DNA from: Streptomyces sp. CB02923
GTDB taxonomy: Bacteria > Actinomycetota > Actinomycetes > Streptomycetales > Streptomycetaceae
Assembly (NCBI RefSeq): GCF_001905005.1
Contig: NZ_LWKZ01000024.1
Span: 1,023,299 to 1,087,298 of the forward strand
Reading direction: 5' to 3'
Length of the DNA stretch: 64,000 nucleotides
Below are positions 24,024-32,904 of this stretch, one piece after another. How positions within the stretch are numbered: the first letter of the stretch is position 1; every line of letters begins with the position of its first letter. A program made the position numbers and the translations under genes. The notes under the pieces were generated by a model, which had not been told where the DNA came from, searched no databases, and saw only the letters and a program-made list of their open reading frames with translations.

Positions 24024-25013
24024 ATGCCTTCTCTGGCCATCGCCGTCACCGACGGACTGCCCTTCTTCGAACTCGCCATCCCCTGCCACATCTTCGGCAG
24101 CGACCGGCCCGAAACCCCCGCCGACTGGTACGACCTGCGGCTCTGCGCCGTCGGCACGGACGGCGCGCCCGCCCTGGCCCGCTCCTGGTTCAGCACCCAC
24201 GCCCCCTGCGGCCCCGACGAACTGATCACCGCCGACACGGTCCTCGTACCGGCCGCGGCGGACGTGCGCGGCGACCCGCCGCCGGAGCTCACCGAGGCCC
24301 TGCGCACCGCGCACGCCCGCGGCGCACGCCTCGTCTCCCTCTGCTCCGGCGCCTTCACCCTCGCCGCCACCGGCCTGCTGGACGGCCGCACGGCCACCAC
24401 CCACTGGATGTACGCGGCGCTGCTCGCCGAGCGCTTCCCGGCCGTCACCGTCGACCCGTCGGTCCTGTACGTCGACCACGGTGACGTCCTGACCGGCGCC
24501 GGTTCGACCGCGGCCATCGACGTCTGCCTGCACCTGGTGCGCGAGGACTTCGGCACCCGGGCCGCCAACACCCTCGCCCGCCAGCTCGTCGCCCCGGCGC
24601 ACCGCCCCGGCGGCCAGGCCCAGTTCATCGAGACGCCGCTGCCGTCCCGTACGGACGACTCGCTGGCGCCGCTCCTGCACTGGGCGGGCGAGCACCTCGA
24701 CGAGCCGCTGACCGTGGCCGGTCTCGCCGACCGCGCCCACACCAGCCCGCGCACCCTCGTCCGCCGCTTCCACGCGGCGACGGGAACCACCCCGATGCAG
24801 TGGCTGCAATCCCAACGCATAGCGCGGGCCCGCGAGTTGCTGGAGACGTCCGACCTGTCGGTGGACCGCGTGGCGGAGCAGTGCGGCCTGGGCACCGCGG
24901 CCAACCTGCGCCGCCACTTCACCCGCGCGGTCGGCGTACCGCCCGTCGACTACCGGCGGTCGTACCGCGGAGGACGCACGCCCGCGGACGCGGTGGCCGT
25001 GGCCCGGCCATAA
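24024..25013 (+). CDS. GlxA-type transcriptional regulator (DJ-1/PfpI domain + AraC HTH)
   Basis: 329 residues from ATG 24024. The N-terminal DJ-1/PfpI-like domain includes LVSLCSGAFTLAATGLL, with Cys at the nucleophile-elbow position, and AIDVCLHLVREDFG. The C-terminal AraC DNA-binding domain reads LADRAHTSPRTLVRRFHAAT and then DRVAEQCGLGTAANLRRHF. Such proteins act as one-component regulators. It lies divergent from the MFS exporter with 72 bases between starts, so it probably controls that transporter. No strong ribosome-binding site precedes the ATG. A hairpin overlaps its 3' end. Confidence 0.88.
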   Translation: MPSLAIAVTDGLPFFELAIPCHIFGSDRPETPADWYDLRLCAVGTDGAPALARSWFSTHAPCGPDELITADTVLVPAAADVRGDPPPELTEALRTAHARGARLVSLCSGAFTLAATGLLDGRTATTHWMYAALLAERFPAVTVDPSVLYVDHGDVLTGAGSTAAIDVCLHLVREDFGTRAANTLARQLVAPAHRPGGQAQFIETPLPSRTDDSLAPLLHWAGEHLDEPLTVAGLADRAHTSPRTLVRRFHAATGTTPMQWLQSQRIARARELLETSDLSVDRVAEQCGLGTAANLRRHFTRAVGVPPVDYRRSYRGGRTPADAVAVARP

Positions 25014-25031
25014 CCGGCCCGGCCACGGCCC
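24996..25031. terminator. Hairpin between convergent GlxA-type regulator and pnkp
   Basis: GGCCGTGGCC pairs with GGCCACGGCC. After one C-C mismatch, GGCC/GGCC extends the stem around an ATAACC loop. It overlaps the last codons of the regulator and lies 29 bases from the pnkp stop, so it can end transcription from either side. There is no T tract, as is common in this lineage. Confidence 0.7.
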
Positions 25032-25059
25032 CGCTCACCACAGCTGCCGGATCTCCCCG

Positions 25060-27711
25060 CTACAGCCGCGGATCCACCGGCTCCGACTCCAGCGCCAGGA
25101 CGGCGAAGACCGCCTCGTGCACCCGCCACAGGGGCTCGTCTCCGGCCAGGCGGTCCAGCGCCTCCAGGCCGAGTGCGTACTCGCGCAGCGCGAGGGAGCG
25201 CTTGTGGCCCAGGTGGCGCACGCGCAGCCGCTCCAGGTTCTCCGGGCGGGTGTACTCCGGACCGTAGATGATCCGCAGGTACTCCCGGCCGCGGCACTTG
25301 ACGCCCGGCTGCACCAGCCGCCCGTCGCCCTTGCGCACCAGCGCGCCCAGCGGCTTGACGACCATGCCCTCGCCACCGGCGGCGGTCAGGTCGAGCCACC
25401 ACCGCACGCCCGCCGCGACCGACTCCGCGTCCTCCGTGTCGACGACGAGGCGGCCGGTACGACGCAACAGTCCCGTTCCGTCGTGCTCGACGAGCCGGTC
25501 CAGCCAGGCCAGCTGCTCGTCGTGCGGTACGGCGGCCAGGCTGCGGCCCGGCGCGGCCAGGATCTGGAACGGTGCCAGCCGTACGCCGTCCAGGCCGTCG
25601 ACCGGCCAGCAGTACCGCCGGTACGCCTCGGTGAACGCCGCCGCGTCCGCCGCCCGGTCACGCTGCCGCGCCAGCAGGTCCGGCACCTCCACGCCACGCG
25701 CCACGGCCGCCTCCAGCGCGCCCAGCACACCGGGGAAGGCCGCGCCGGACGCCGCGCCGACCGCCGCGTACTGCCCGCGCAGCAGGCCGGACGCCTTCAG
25801 CGACCACGGCAGCAGCTCGGCGTCCAGCAGCAGCCAGTGCCCGGCGCCCGCAGCGGCGGGATCGGCGAGCTCCTCCCAGAGACCCGCCCGCTCCGCGGCT
25901 TCCCGTACGGACTTCAGCACCTGCTCGGTGACGGCCGGATCGTCGAAGAACGGCCGTCCGGTCCGGGTGCAGACCGAGCCGCTCACGCCCTCCGCCGCAC
26001 CGAACCGCTCCCGCGCCGCCGCCTCGTCGCGGCACACCAGGACCACGGCCCGCGAGCCCATGTGCTTCTCCTCGCACACGACCTCCCGTACGCCGTCCGC
26101 CCGGTACGACGCGAACGCCTCGGCCGGGTGCTCCAGGTAGCCGTCCTCCTTGGACGTCGCGCAGGGCGCCATCGTCGGCGGCAGGTACGGCAGCAGGCGC
26201 GGGTCGGCCGCGAACCGGCTCATCACCTCCAGGGCGGCCGCCGCGTTCTCCTCCTTGACGGCGACCCGGCCCATGTGGCGGGTCTCCACGACGCGTCGTC
26301 CGGCGACGTCGCCCAGGTCCAGCGGGCGCCCGTCGGCCCCGCCCGGCGCCTCGCTGCCCAGCGGCTTGGCCGGCTCGTACCAGACCTGCTCGGCCGGTAC
26401 GTCGACCAGTTCCCGCTCCGGCCAGCGCAGCCCCGTCATCCGGCCGCCGAAGACACAGCCCGTGTCCAGGCAGATGGTGTTGTTCAGCCAGCTCGCGCGC
26501 GGCGCCGGGGTGTGCCCGTAGACCACGGCGGCGCGGCCCCGGTACTCCTCGGCCCACGGGTAGCGCACCGGCAGCCCGAACTCGTCCGTCTCGCCGGTCG
26601 TGTCGCCGTACAGCGCGAAGGACCGCACCCGGCCGGACGTGCGGCCGTGGTACTTCTCCGGCAGCCCGGCGTGGCAGACCACCAGCGCCCCGCCGTCCAG
26701 TACGTAGTGGCTGACCAGGCCCTCGATGAACGCGCCGACCTCGCCGCGGAACGCCTCGTCCTCCCGCTCCAGCTGCGCGACGGTCTCGGCGAGCCCGTGG
26801 CTGTGCTGCACCTTGCGGCCCTTGAGGTAGCGGCCGAGCTTGTTCTCGTGGTTGCCCGGTACGCACAGGGCGTGCCCGGCGGCGGTCATGCCCATCACCA
26901 GGCGCAGCACGCCGGGGCTGTCCGGCCCGCGGTCCACCAGGTCACCGACGAAGACCGCGGTGCGGCCCTGCGGGTGCCGGGCGTCCACGGGGCGGCCGAG
27001 CGCGTCGCGCCCGATCTCGTACCCCAGCCGTCCGAGCAGCGTCTCCAGCTCGGAACGGCAGCCGTGGATGTCGCCGATGATGTCGAACGGGCCGGTCAGG
27101 TGGCGCAGGTCGTTGAAGCGCCGCTCGGTGACGATCTCCGCCGCCCCGATCTGCTCCAGGCCCTTGAGCACATGGACCTTGCGGAAGCCCTCGCGCTCCA
27201 AGTGCCGCAGCGAGCGGCGCAGTTCGCGCTGATGGCGCTGGATGACGCGGCGCGGCAGCCCCGCCCGGTCGGCGCGGGCCGCGTTGCGCTCGGCGCACAC
27301 CTCCTCGGGCACGTCGAGGACGACGGCCACCGGCAGCACGTCGTGCTCGCGGGCCAGCTTCACCAGCCGGCCGCGCACCTCCGGCTGCACGTTCGTGGCG
27401 TCGACGACGGTCCGCCGGCCGGCCGCGAGCCGCTTGCCCGCGATGTAGTGCAGGACGTCGAAGGCGTCGCCGCTCGCGCTCTGGTCGTTCTCGTCGTCGC
27501 TGACCAGCGCGCGGCAGAAGTCCGAGGACAGTACTTCGGTGGGCTTGAAGTGCCGTGCCGCGAAGGTGGACTTGCCGGAGCCGGTGGCGCCGACGAGCAC
27601 CACCAGGCACAGGTCGGGGACGCCCAGCGGGCGGCGGTCCGTACGGTCGACGCCGTCGCTGCCGTTGCCTGCGCCCGCGTCGGAGCGGCGGTCGGGGGTG
27701 GAGCCGGTCAT
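25060..27711 (-). CDS. pnkp: Polynucleotide kinase-phosphatase-ligase, RNA repair (Pnkp)
   Basis: 883 residues from ATG 27711, overlapping the Hen1 stop by ATGA. The three classic modules appear in order. The 5'-kinase has P-loop GATGSGKS near residue 41. The metallophosphoesterase has GDIHG near 215, then GDLVDRGPDS, GNHE and the HAGL and GHTPAPR segments. The ligase-like adenylyltransferase has the lysine motif KHMGSR near 550 and the late motif EGMVVKP. This matches bacterial Pnkp, which heals and with Hen1 seals RNAs cut by ribotoxins. Length and module order match the known family, so the protein should be complete and cytoplasmic. Confidence 0.95.
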   Translation of the reverse strand: MTGSTPDRRSDAGAGNGSDGVDRTDRRPLGVPDLCLVVLVGATGSGKSTFAARHFKPTEVLSSDFCRALVSDDENDQSASGDAFDVLHYIAGKRLAAGRRTVVDATNVQPEVRGRLVKLAREHDVLPVAVVLDVPEEVCAERNAARADRAGLPRRVIQRHQRELRRSLRHLEREGFRKVHVLKGLEQIGAAEIVTERRFNDLRHLTGPFDIIGDIHGCRSELETLLGRLGYEIGRDALGRPVDARHPQGRTAVFVGDLVDRGPDSPGVLRLVMGMTAAGHALCVPGNHENKLGRYLKGRKVQHSHGLAETVAQLEREDEAFRGEVGAFIEGLVSHYVLDGGALVVCHAGLPEKYHGRTSGRVRSFALYGDTTGETDEFGLPVRYPWAEEYRGRAAVVYGHTPAPRASWLNNTICLDTGCVFGGRMTGLRWPERELVDVPAEQVWYEPAKPLGSEAPGGADGRPLDLGDVAGRRVVETRHMGRVAVKEENAAAALEVMSRFAADPRLLPYLPPTMAPCATSKEDGYLEHPAEAFASYRADGVREVVCEEKHMGSRAVVLVCRDEAAARERFGAAEGVSGSVCTRTGRPFFDDPAVTEQVLKSVREAAERAGLWEELADPAAAGAGHWLLLDAELLPWSLKASGLLRGQYAAVGAASGAAFPGVLGALEAAVARGVEVPDLLARQRDRAADAAAFTEAYRRYCWPVDGLDGVRLAPFQILAAPGRSLAAVPHDEQLAWLDRLVEHDGTGLLRRTGRLVVDTEDAESVAAGVRWWLDLTAAGGEGMVVKPLGALVRKGDGRLVQPGVKCRGREYLRIIYGPEYTRPENLERLRVRHLGHKRSLALREYALGLEALDRLAGDEPLWRVHEAVFAVLALESEPVDPRL

Positions 27712-29246
27712 GCCTGGGCCTCCTTCGCGGGGGACGGGGTGGATGCGGGTTCCGACGGAGCGGGTGCGGGTGCGGAAGCGGTCGCGGCGCGTGCCGGTGC
27801 GGGTGCCTGGTCCGCCAGGCGGAAGTGCGCGAGCTGGGTCGGCGGCCCGACCTCGGGGTCGTCCGGACCCACCGGCCGGAACTCCACCTCGTACCCGTGC
27901 CGCCCGGCCACCTCCCGGGCCCACGCCCAAAACTCCTCGCGCGTCCACTCGAAGCGGTGGTCGCGGTGCCGTACGTGCCCGGCGGGCAGCGACTCCCAGC
28001 GCACGTTGTACTCGGCGTTCGGCGTGGTCACCACGACCGTACGCGGCCGGGCCGCGCCGAACACCGCGTACTCCAGCGCGGACAGCCGCGGCGGGTCGAC
28101 GTGCTCGACGACCTCGCTCAGCACCGCGGCGTCGTACCCCTTCAGCCGGTCGTCGGTGTACGCCAGCGAGCCCTGCACCAGACGCAGCCGCTCGGACTGC
28201 CGCTCGGGCATCCGGTCCAGCCGCAGCCTGCGCCGCGTCTCCTGGAGAGCGCGCATCGACACGTCCATGCCGACGATGTCGGTGAACTGCCCCTCCTGGA
28301 GCAGCTCGCCCAGCAACTGGCCCTGCCCGCATCCGAGGTCCAGCACCCGCGCCGCCTTCACCTCCCGCAGCACGCCGAGGATCGCGGCCCGGCGCCGCAC
28401 GGCGAGCGGCACCGGCTGCTCCTCGGTGTCGGCCGACTCCTCCACCGCGTTGTCGATCTCCTCGACGGCGGTGTCGTCCGCCTCGGCGAGCCGGGCCAGC
28501 TCCAGCCGCTCCAGCGCGTCGCGCGTCAGCGACCAGCGGCGGGCGAGGTAGCGCCCGGCGATCAGCTTCTGCTCGGGGTGGTCCTCCAGCCAGCCCTCGC
28601 CGGCCCGCAGCAGCTTGTCGACCTCGTCGGGTGAGACCCAGTAGTGCTTGGCGTCGTCCAGCACCGGCAGCAGTACGTACAGGTGCCGCAGCGCGTCGGC
28701 GACCGTACGCTCACCCTCCAGGCCGAGACGTACGTACCGCGAGTCGCCCCACTCCGGGAACGTCTCGTCCAGCGGCACCGGCTCGGCCCGCACCGTCCAC
28801 CCCAGCGGCTCGAACAGCCGGCGCACCAGGGCGGCGCCGCCGCGCGCGGGCACCGCGGGCAGGGCCACATGCAGCGGCAGCGGCTGCGCGGGCAGCTCGG
28901 GGCGCGCCTTGCACTGCCCCTTCATCGCACTCGCGAAGACCGTGCTCAGGGCCACGGCCAGCAGCGAAGAGGCCGCGTAGGGACGGTCGTTGACGTACTG
29001 CGCGAGCGCGGAGTCCGGCGCGCCGCCCCGGCCCTTGCCCCGGGCGCGCCGCACCAGCGCGACCGGGTCCACCTCCAGGAGCAGCGCGGCCGTGCACCGG
29101 CTCTCGTCCGCTTCCGGGTAGAACACATGGGCCGTGCCGTGCGCCGTCGAGAACGCCTGCGCCTTGCCGGGATGCTTGTGCAGCAGAAACCCGAGGTCGG
29201 TCGCAGGGCGCCCGGCGCTGCCGGTGGTGGTTATCGTCAGGAACAC
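27708..29246 (-). CDS. hen1: RNA 3'-terminal ribose 2'-O-methyltransferase Hen1
   Basis: About 512 residues from GTG 29246 (FLTITTTGSAGRPATDLGFL). The N-terminal half is the bacterial-specific region that activates Pnkp ligase. The C-terminal half is the methyltransferase, with SAM motif VLDLGCGQGQLL near residue 300, metal-site segment SEVVEHVDPPRL near 378, and HRDHRFEWTREEF. Ala/Pro-rich sequence ends the protein. It methylates the 2'-OH at the break so the repaired RNA resists re-cutting. Its stop overlaps the pnkp ATG, giving the usual Hen1-Pnkp pair. The start is the first good one in frame; its ribosome-binding site is weak. Confidence 0.94.
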   Translation of the reverse strand: MFLTITTTGSAGRPATDLGFLLHKHPGKAQAFSTAHGTAHVFYPEADESRCTAALLLEVDPVALVRRARGKGRGGAPDSALAQYVNDRPYAASSLLAVALSTVFASAMKGQCKARPELPAQPLPLHVALPAVPARGGAALVRRLFEPLGWTVRAEPVPLDETFPEWGDSRYVRLGLEGERTVADALRHLYVLLPVLDDAKHYWVSPDEVDKLLRAGEGWLEDHPEQKLIAGRYLARRWSLTRDALERLELARLAEADDTAVEEIDNAVEESADTEEQPVPLAVRRRAAILGVLREVKAARVLDLGCGQGQLLGELLQEGQFTDIVGMDVSMRALQETRRRLRLDRMPERQSERLRLVQGSLAYTDDRLKGYDAAVLSEVVEHVDPPRLSALEYAVFGAARPRTVVVTTPNAEYNVRWESLPAGHVRHRDHRFEWTREEFWAWAREVAGRHGYEVEFRPVGPDDPEVGPPTQLAHFRLADQAPAPARAATASAPAPAPSEPASTPSPAKEAQA

Positions 29247-29373
29247 GCGTACGAGTATCGCCCGGTACCGACCTGTTTGACGAACCGGTTTCGCGGCAGG
29301 GCAGAGGCGTGCCGCGGCGTGCGCTGCCGTGCCTGTTCCAGGCGCCCGCCACCCGCAGGGCAAGATGGGCGGC

Positions 29374-30297
29374 ATGGAACTCCGGATCTTCACCGAGCCC
29401 CAGCAGGGGGCCACCTACGACACCCTTCTCCGCGTCGCACGAGCCGCCGAGGACTTGAACTACGGCGCCTTCTTCCGCTCCGACCACTACCTGCACATGG
29501 GCAGCACCGACGGGCTGCCCGGCCCGACGGACGCCTGGATCACCCTGGCCGGCCTGGCCCGGGAGACCACGAGCATCCGGCTCGGCACCCTGATGACCGC
29601 CGGCACCTTCCGTCTCCCCGGCGTGCTGGCCATCCAGGTCGCCCAGGTCGACCAGATGTCGGGCGGCCGGATCGACTTCGGGCTGGGCTCCGGCTGGTAC
29701 GAGGACGAGCACAAGGCGTACGGCATTCCCTTCCCCAAGGAGAAGTTCGGCCGGCTGGAGGAGCAGCTGGCGATCATCACCGGACTGTGGAAGACGCCCG
29801 CCGGCGAACGCTTCGATTTCGACGGGAAGTTCTACCAGCTGGCCGACTCGCCCGCGCTGCCCAAGCCGGCCCAGCCGAAGGTGCCGGTCCTCATCGGCGG
29901 GCACGGCGCCAAGCGCACCCCCGCGCTCGCCGCCCAGTACGCGGACGAGTTCAATATTCCTTTTGCCTCGCTGGACGACACCGAGCAGCAGTTCAAGCGG
30001 GTACGTGCGGCAGCCGAGCACCGCGGCCGGGACGCCGACGACCTGGTGTACTCCAACGCCCTCGTCGCCTGTGTCGGCCGCAACGACGCGGAGGTCAAGC
30101 GCCGCGCGGACGTCATCGGCCGGGAGGTCGACGAGCTGAAGGCCAACGGCCTGGCCGGCTCCCCCGCCGAGGTCGTCGAGCGCCTCGGCCGCTTCGGGTC
30201 CGTCGGCTCCCAGCGCGTCTACCTCCAGATGCTCGACCTGGCCGACCTCGACCAGATGGAACTCATCGCTTCCGAGGTCATGCCGCAGGTGTCCTGA
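29374..30297 (+). CDS. LLM-class F420-dependent oxidoreductase
   Basis: 307 residues from ATG 29374 (MELRIFTEPQQGATYDTLLR). It has the bacterial-luciferase TIM-barrel pattern: RSDHYLHMG, RLGTLMTAGTFRLPGVLA, GRIDFGLGSGWYEDEHKAYG, and VPVLIGGHGAKRTPALAAQY. These are typical of F420-dependent LLM enzymes of actinobacteria, which move hydride to or from small substrates. The actual substrate is unknown. It is divergent from hen1 with 127 bases between starts, and convergent with the SpoIIE phosphatase through a strong hairpin. It looks like a single-gene unit. Confidence 0.9.
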   Translation: MELRIFTEPQQGATYDTLLRVARAAEDLNYGAFFRSDHYLHMGSTDGLPGPTDAWITLAGLARETTSIRLGTLMTAGTFRLPGVLAIQVAQVDQMSGGRIDFGLGSGWYEDEHKAYGIPFPKEKFGRLEEQLAIITGLWKTPAGERFDFDGKFYQLADSPALPKPAQPKVPVLIGGHGAKRTPALAAQYADEFNIPFASLDDTEQQFKRVRAAAEHRGRDADDLVYSNALVACVGRNDAEVKRRADVIGREVDELKANGLAGSPAEVVERLGRFGSVGSQRVYLQMLDLADLDQMELIASEVMPQVS

Positions 30298-30335
30298 CGC
30301 GGCGCGCTTGTGCTGAACTCGCTCCCGCTTCGGCA

Positions 30336-30376
30336 CCGCGGTCCGGGCGGCCCTGTCACGGGGCCGCCCACCGCGG
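30336..30376. terminator. Strong bidirectional hairpin
   Basis: GGGCGGCCC (30345-30353) and GGGCCGCCC (30361-30369) form a perfect 9-bp stem with a 7-base loop. CCGCGG copies at 30336-30341 and 30371-30376 add an outer stem. It fills the gap between two convergent genes (stops at 30297 and 30381). Confidence 0.85.
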
Positions 30377-30380
30377 ACGT

Positions 30381-31622
30381 TCACACGGCGAGGGCCTCCC
30401 CGCCCGGCCCCCACGGCTCCGGGCACCACTCCACGAGCAGCATCGTGGCATCGTCCCGCAACTCGTTGCCCTGGTCGTCGACGATGAAGTGGATCAGGCG
30501 GCGCAGGGTCTCGAAGGCCAGCTCGCCGCCCGCCGTGGCCCGGATGATCGTGTCCGTGAACCGCTCCAGCCCGAACAGCGCACCACTGGTGTCCCGCGCC
30601 TCGGTCACGCCGTCCGTATAGAGCAGCACCCGGTCACCCGGCTCCAGGTCCGCGACATGGACGGCACGCGGCTCCGGGCTCAGCGCCGCCGGCAGCCCCA
30701 GCGGCAGCTGGCCGGGCCGCTCCAGCGCCTGGTCGAGGACCGCGTGCCGGCGGATGAGCAGCGGCGGCGGGTGGCCGGCGTTGACCCACCGCAGCCGGCC
30801 GTCGGCGAGGTCCAGCTGCAGGAAGACGCCGGTGGCGAACCGGTCGGGCAGCCACTGGGACAGCGCCTGGTCGACGGTGTCCACCGTCTCCCGCAGATCC
30901 GCGCCCGCCCGGCGACCGCTGCGGCATCCGGCCAGGGCGACGGAGGTGGCCAGACCGGCGGCCAGGTCGTGGCCCATCGAGTCGATGATGGCGGCGTGCA
31001 GCGTGTCCTGCGTCATGGAGTGGTCGAACGCGTCGCCCCCCAGCTCGTACGCGGGCTCCAGCACCGCCGTGGACACCGCCTGCTCGTTGCCGATCGTGCG
31101 CGGCGGCAGGAACGCCCGCACCATTTCCGCGGGCAGCTGCATCGGCTGCGTGCGCGCCTGGCGTACGAACGTGTCACTGTAGGCCCGTTTGGAGGTGATG
31201 ATGGGGGCCAGCAGGGCCGCCAGCGCACGGCAGCGGCGCATCCGCTCCCCGTCCAGCAGGTCGGTGCGCACCTCCAGTACGCCCAGCCGCTCCACCCCGT
31301 CGACCAGCGGCAGCCAGACCCGGATGCCGCTCTCCGGGTCCTCCACATCCTCCACCCGCATGGCCAGGGTGCGGTACGTCCATCCGGCGAGCGAGGAATC
31401 CACGGACAGCGACCGCTGTCCCACCCCCAACGGGCACAGCTGCCGCTGCTGGATGTCGACCAGGTAGATGCCGACGTGCCGCAGGCCGAGGGCCGCGGCG
31501 TGCCGGTTCACCAGGTCGGGCATGTCCGTGGGGGCCGCGCGCTGGGCGTGCTCCAGCAGCGCTTCGAGCATCCCGTAGCCTTCGGCACCCGGGTAGGCAT
31601 CCGCAAAGGCTTCGCCGCCCAA
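30381..31622 (-). CDS. SpoIIE-type PP2C serine/threonine phosphatase
   Basis: About 413 residues. The N-terminal half (to residue about 165) is a GAF-like sensor region. The C-terminal half is a SpoIIE/PP2C domain with ELGGDAFDHS, AIIDSMGHDLAAGLATSVAL, WVNAGHPPPLLI, LLYTDGVTEARD and ELRDDATMLLVEW, so all metal-binding Asp positions look present. Such enzymes dephosphorylate anti-anti-sigma factors, but no such partner lies nearby. I chose TTG at 31622: a complete anti-16S match, GGAGGAGGTGATC, lies directly upstream, and the alternative GTG at 31631 is inside that match. Confidence 0.9.
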   Translation of the reverse strand: MGGEAFADAYPGAEGYGMLEALLEHAQRAAPTDMPDLVNRHAAALGLRHVGIYLVDIQQRQLCPLGVGQRSLSVDSSLAGWTYRTLAMRVEDVEDPESGIRVWLPLVDGVERLGVLEVRTDLLDGERMRRCRALAALLAPIITSKRAYSDTFVRQARTQPMQLPAEMVRAFLPPRTIGNEQAVSTAVLEPAYELGGDAFDHSMTQDTLHAAIIDSMGHDLAAGLATSVALAGCRSGRRAGADLRETVDTVDQALSQWLPDRFATGVFLQLDLADGRLRWVNAGHPPPLLIRRHAVLDQALERPGQLPLGLPAALSPEPRAVHVADLEPGDRVLLYTDGVTEARDTSGALFGLERFTDTIIRATAGGELAFETLRRLIHFIVDDQGNELRDDATMLLVEWCPEPWGPGGEALAV

Positions 31623-31625
31623 CGT

Positions 31626-31638
31626 GATCACCTCCTCC
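31626..31638 (-). promoter_or_regulatory. Unusually complete Shine-Dalgarno deciding a TTG start
   Basis: GGAGGAGGTGATC on the minus strand matches the 3' end of 16S rRNA over many more bases than usual. With AGGAGG as core, the TTG at 31622 lies eight bases downstream, while the GTG at 31631 is buried in the site and unlikely to be used. Confidence 0.75.
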
Positions 31639-31748
31639 CGCAGTCTCGCACCGCGCCCGCACCCCCGCCGTCCGGGCGACCCGCAGGCGGTCGCCGTGCC
31701 CCCATCCGGGTCGCGGGGGCTCGGACGTAGCCGGCCGTATACGGTCCC

Positions 31749-32306
31749 TCAGCGCGTACGCCACTCATGTTCCGGCAGGAAACGCACGTCGTACCGCTCG
31801 GGAACCGTCGCGAACTTGCCCGCCTCCGGGACGACGGGCACACACGGCAGGCCGAGCTGCTCCGTAGGGACGCCGAGGTTCTCGAAGAACCGCTCGAACG
31901 TGCCGCCGGGCCCTGCGGCGACCCCGACGACCTGGCTGTGGTGCCGCTCCATGCGATAGGCGTGCGGGCAGTTCATGGGCACGAATCCGAAGTCGCCGGG
32001 CGCCAGCAGCTTCTCCTGCTGGTCGCCCTCGGTGTCCTCGACGAACAGCCGGACGGCGCCCTGGGTGACGTAGAAGATCTCGTAGGTGTCGGTGTGCAGG
32101 TGGGCCGGGATGAGGTCGCCTTTGGGGCCCTCGACGGTGAAGAAGTTGAACGCGTTCCCGGTCTGCTCGCCACCGGCGTAGACGGTGACCAGGTCTCCGA
32201 ACAGGTGGGCACGGTCTCCCTGCCCCTTCTCGATGAAGTACGGCCGGCCCGGCTCCGCGGGGATACGCGAGGTCCGGCGGTGACGCGTGGCGTACTCGGC
32301 AGTCAT
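31749..32306 (-). CDS. Cupin-domain dioxygenase-like protein
   Basis: 185 residues from ATG 32306 behind GGGAGGTTTC. The cupin core appears as IPAHLHTDTYEIFYVTQGAV, holding the H-x-H...E metal ligands, and later GDFGFVPMNCPHAYRM with the last His. It resembles quercetin 2,3-dioxygenase-like cupins, but the substrate cannot be inferred. The gene is divergent from a MarR regulator. Three CCTGAC/GTCAGG inverted repeats lie between their starts, so the cupin is probably induced by an aromatic or phenolic signal through that repressor. It is complete, with no signal peptide. Confidence 0.85.
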   Translation of the reverse strand: MTAEYATRHRRTSRIPAEPGRPYFIEKGQGDRAHLFGDLVTVYAGGEQTGNAFNFFTVEGPKGDLIPAHLHTDTYEIFYVTQGAVRLFVEDTEGDQQEKLLAPGDFGFVPMNCPHAYRMERHHSQVVGVAAGPGGTFERFFENLGVPTEQLGLPCVPVVPEAGKFATVPERYDVRFLPEHEWRTR

Positions 32307-32326
32307 GAAACCTCCCAGAACGAGCA

Positions 32327-32371
32327 CCTGACGTCAGGCAGCCTGACGTTCGACATGTCAGGTACCCTGAC
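32327..32371. promoter_or_regulatory. Cluster of inverted repeats, probable MarR operators
   Basis: CCTGACGTCAGG (32327-32338) is a perfect palindrome. CCTGAC...GTCAGG recurs at 32342-32362. TGTCAGG-TAC-CCTGACA (32355-32371) is a perfect 7-bp inverted repeat. All lie between the divergent cupin and MarR starts, immediately upstream of the cupin ribosome-binding site. Confidence 0.8.
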
Positions 32372-32457
32372 ACGCGCTTCGCCCCGCAAGCAACCCGCCC
32401 CTCCTGCCCCCTCTCCCCCTATCTCCCCACTTCCCCCACCTTCGCTTTGAGGTCCTT

Positions 32458-32904
32458 ATGCCCCTGCCGCCACCCCCGTCCCGCCGCCCCCTCCCCCAAC
32501 TGCTCGGTGACGCCCGGCGCTGGTTCGAGGAGGCTCTTCTGGCGGCCATGAACGCGGCCGGCGGGACCCCCGTGACCTCGACCCAGGTCCAGCTGTTCGC
32601 CGTCCTGGACGCGGAGGGCACCACGGTCGCCACGCTGGCCCGCCGCATGGGCGTGACCCGGCAGACCGCACACCAGGCCGTACACGGCCTGGTGACTGCC
32701 GGACTGCTGGAGCAGATCCCCGACCCCGCCTCGTCCCGGCAACGGCTGATCCGCCGCACCCCGGAAGGCGAACACGCTCACCATCAGGCCGAACGCCTCC
32801 TGCAAAACCTGGAGGACCACCTCGCCGAACGCATCGGCCCCGACTTGGCGGGCGCCCTCCGCGAGGCTCTGGAAGCCCCCTGGGGCCCACCCCCGAGCGC
32901 CTGA
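32458..32904 (+). CDS. MarR-family transcriptional regulator
   Basis: 148 residues from ATG 32458, the normal length for MarR repressors. The winged helix is clear: VTSTQVQLFAVLDAEGTTVA, then LARRMGVTRQTAHQAVHGLV for the recognition helix, and a wing containing PDPASSRQRLIRRTPEG with the usual Asp/Arg. N- and C-terminal helices supply the dimer interface. The gene is divergent from the cupin gene with 151 bases between starts; the inverted repeats in that gap are its probable operators, allowing control of both genes. Confidence 0.9.
   Translation: MPLPPPPSRRPLPQLLGDARRWFEEALLAAMNAAGGTPVTSTQVQLFAVLDAEGTTVATLARRMGVTRQTAHQAVHGLVTAGLLEQIPDPASSRQRLIRRTPEGEHAHHQAERLLQNLEDHLAERIGPDLAGALREALEAPWGPPPSA

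Noticed and set aside
28600..31700. Long plus-strand frame across hen1, the F420-type oxidoreductase and the phosphatase
   Set aside because: Wrong frame for the oxidoreductase and antisense to the other two; no domain content.
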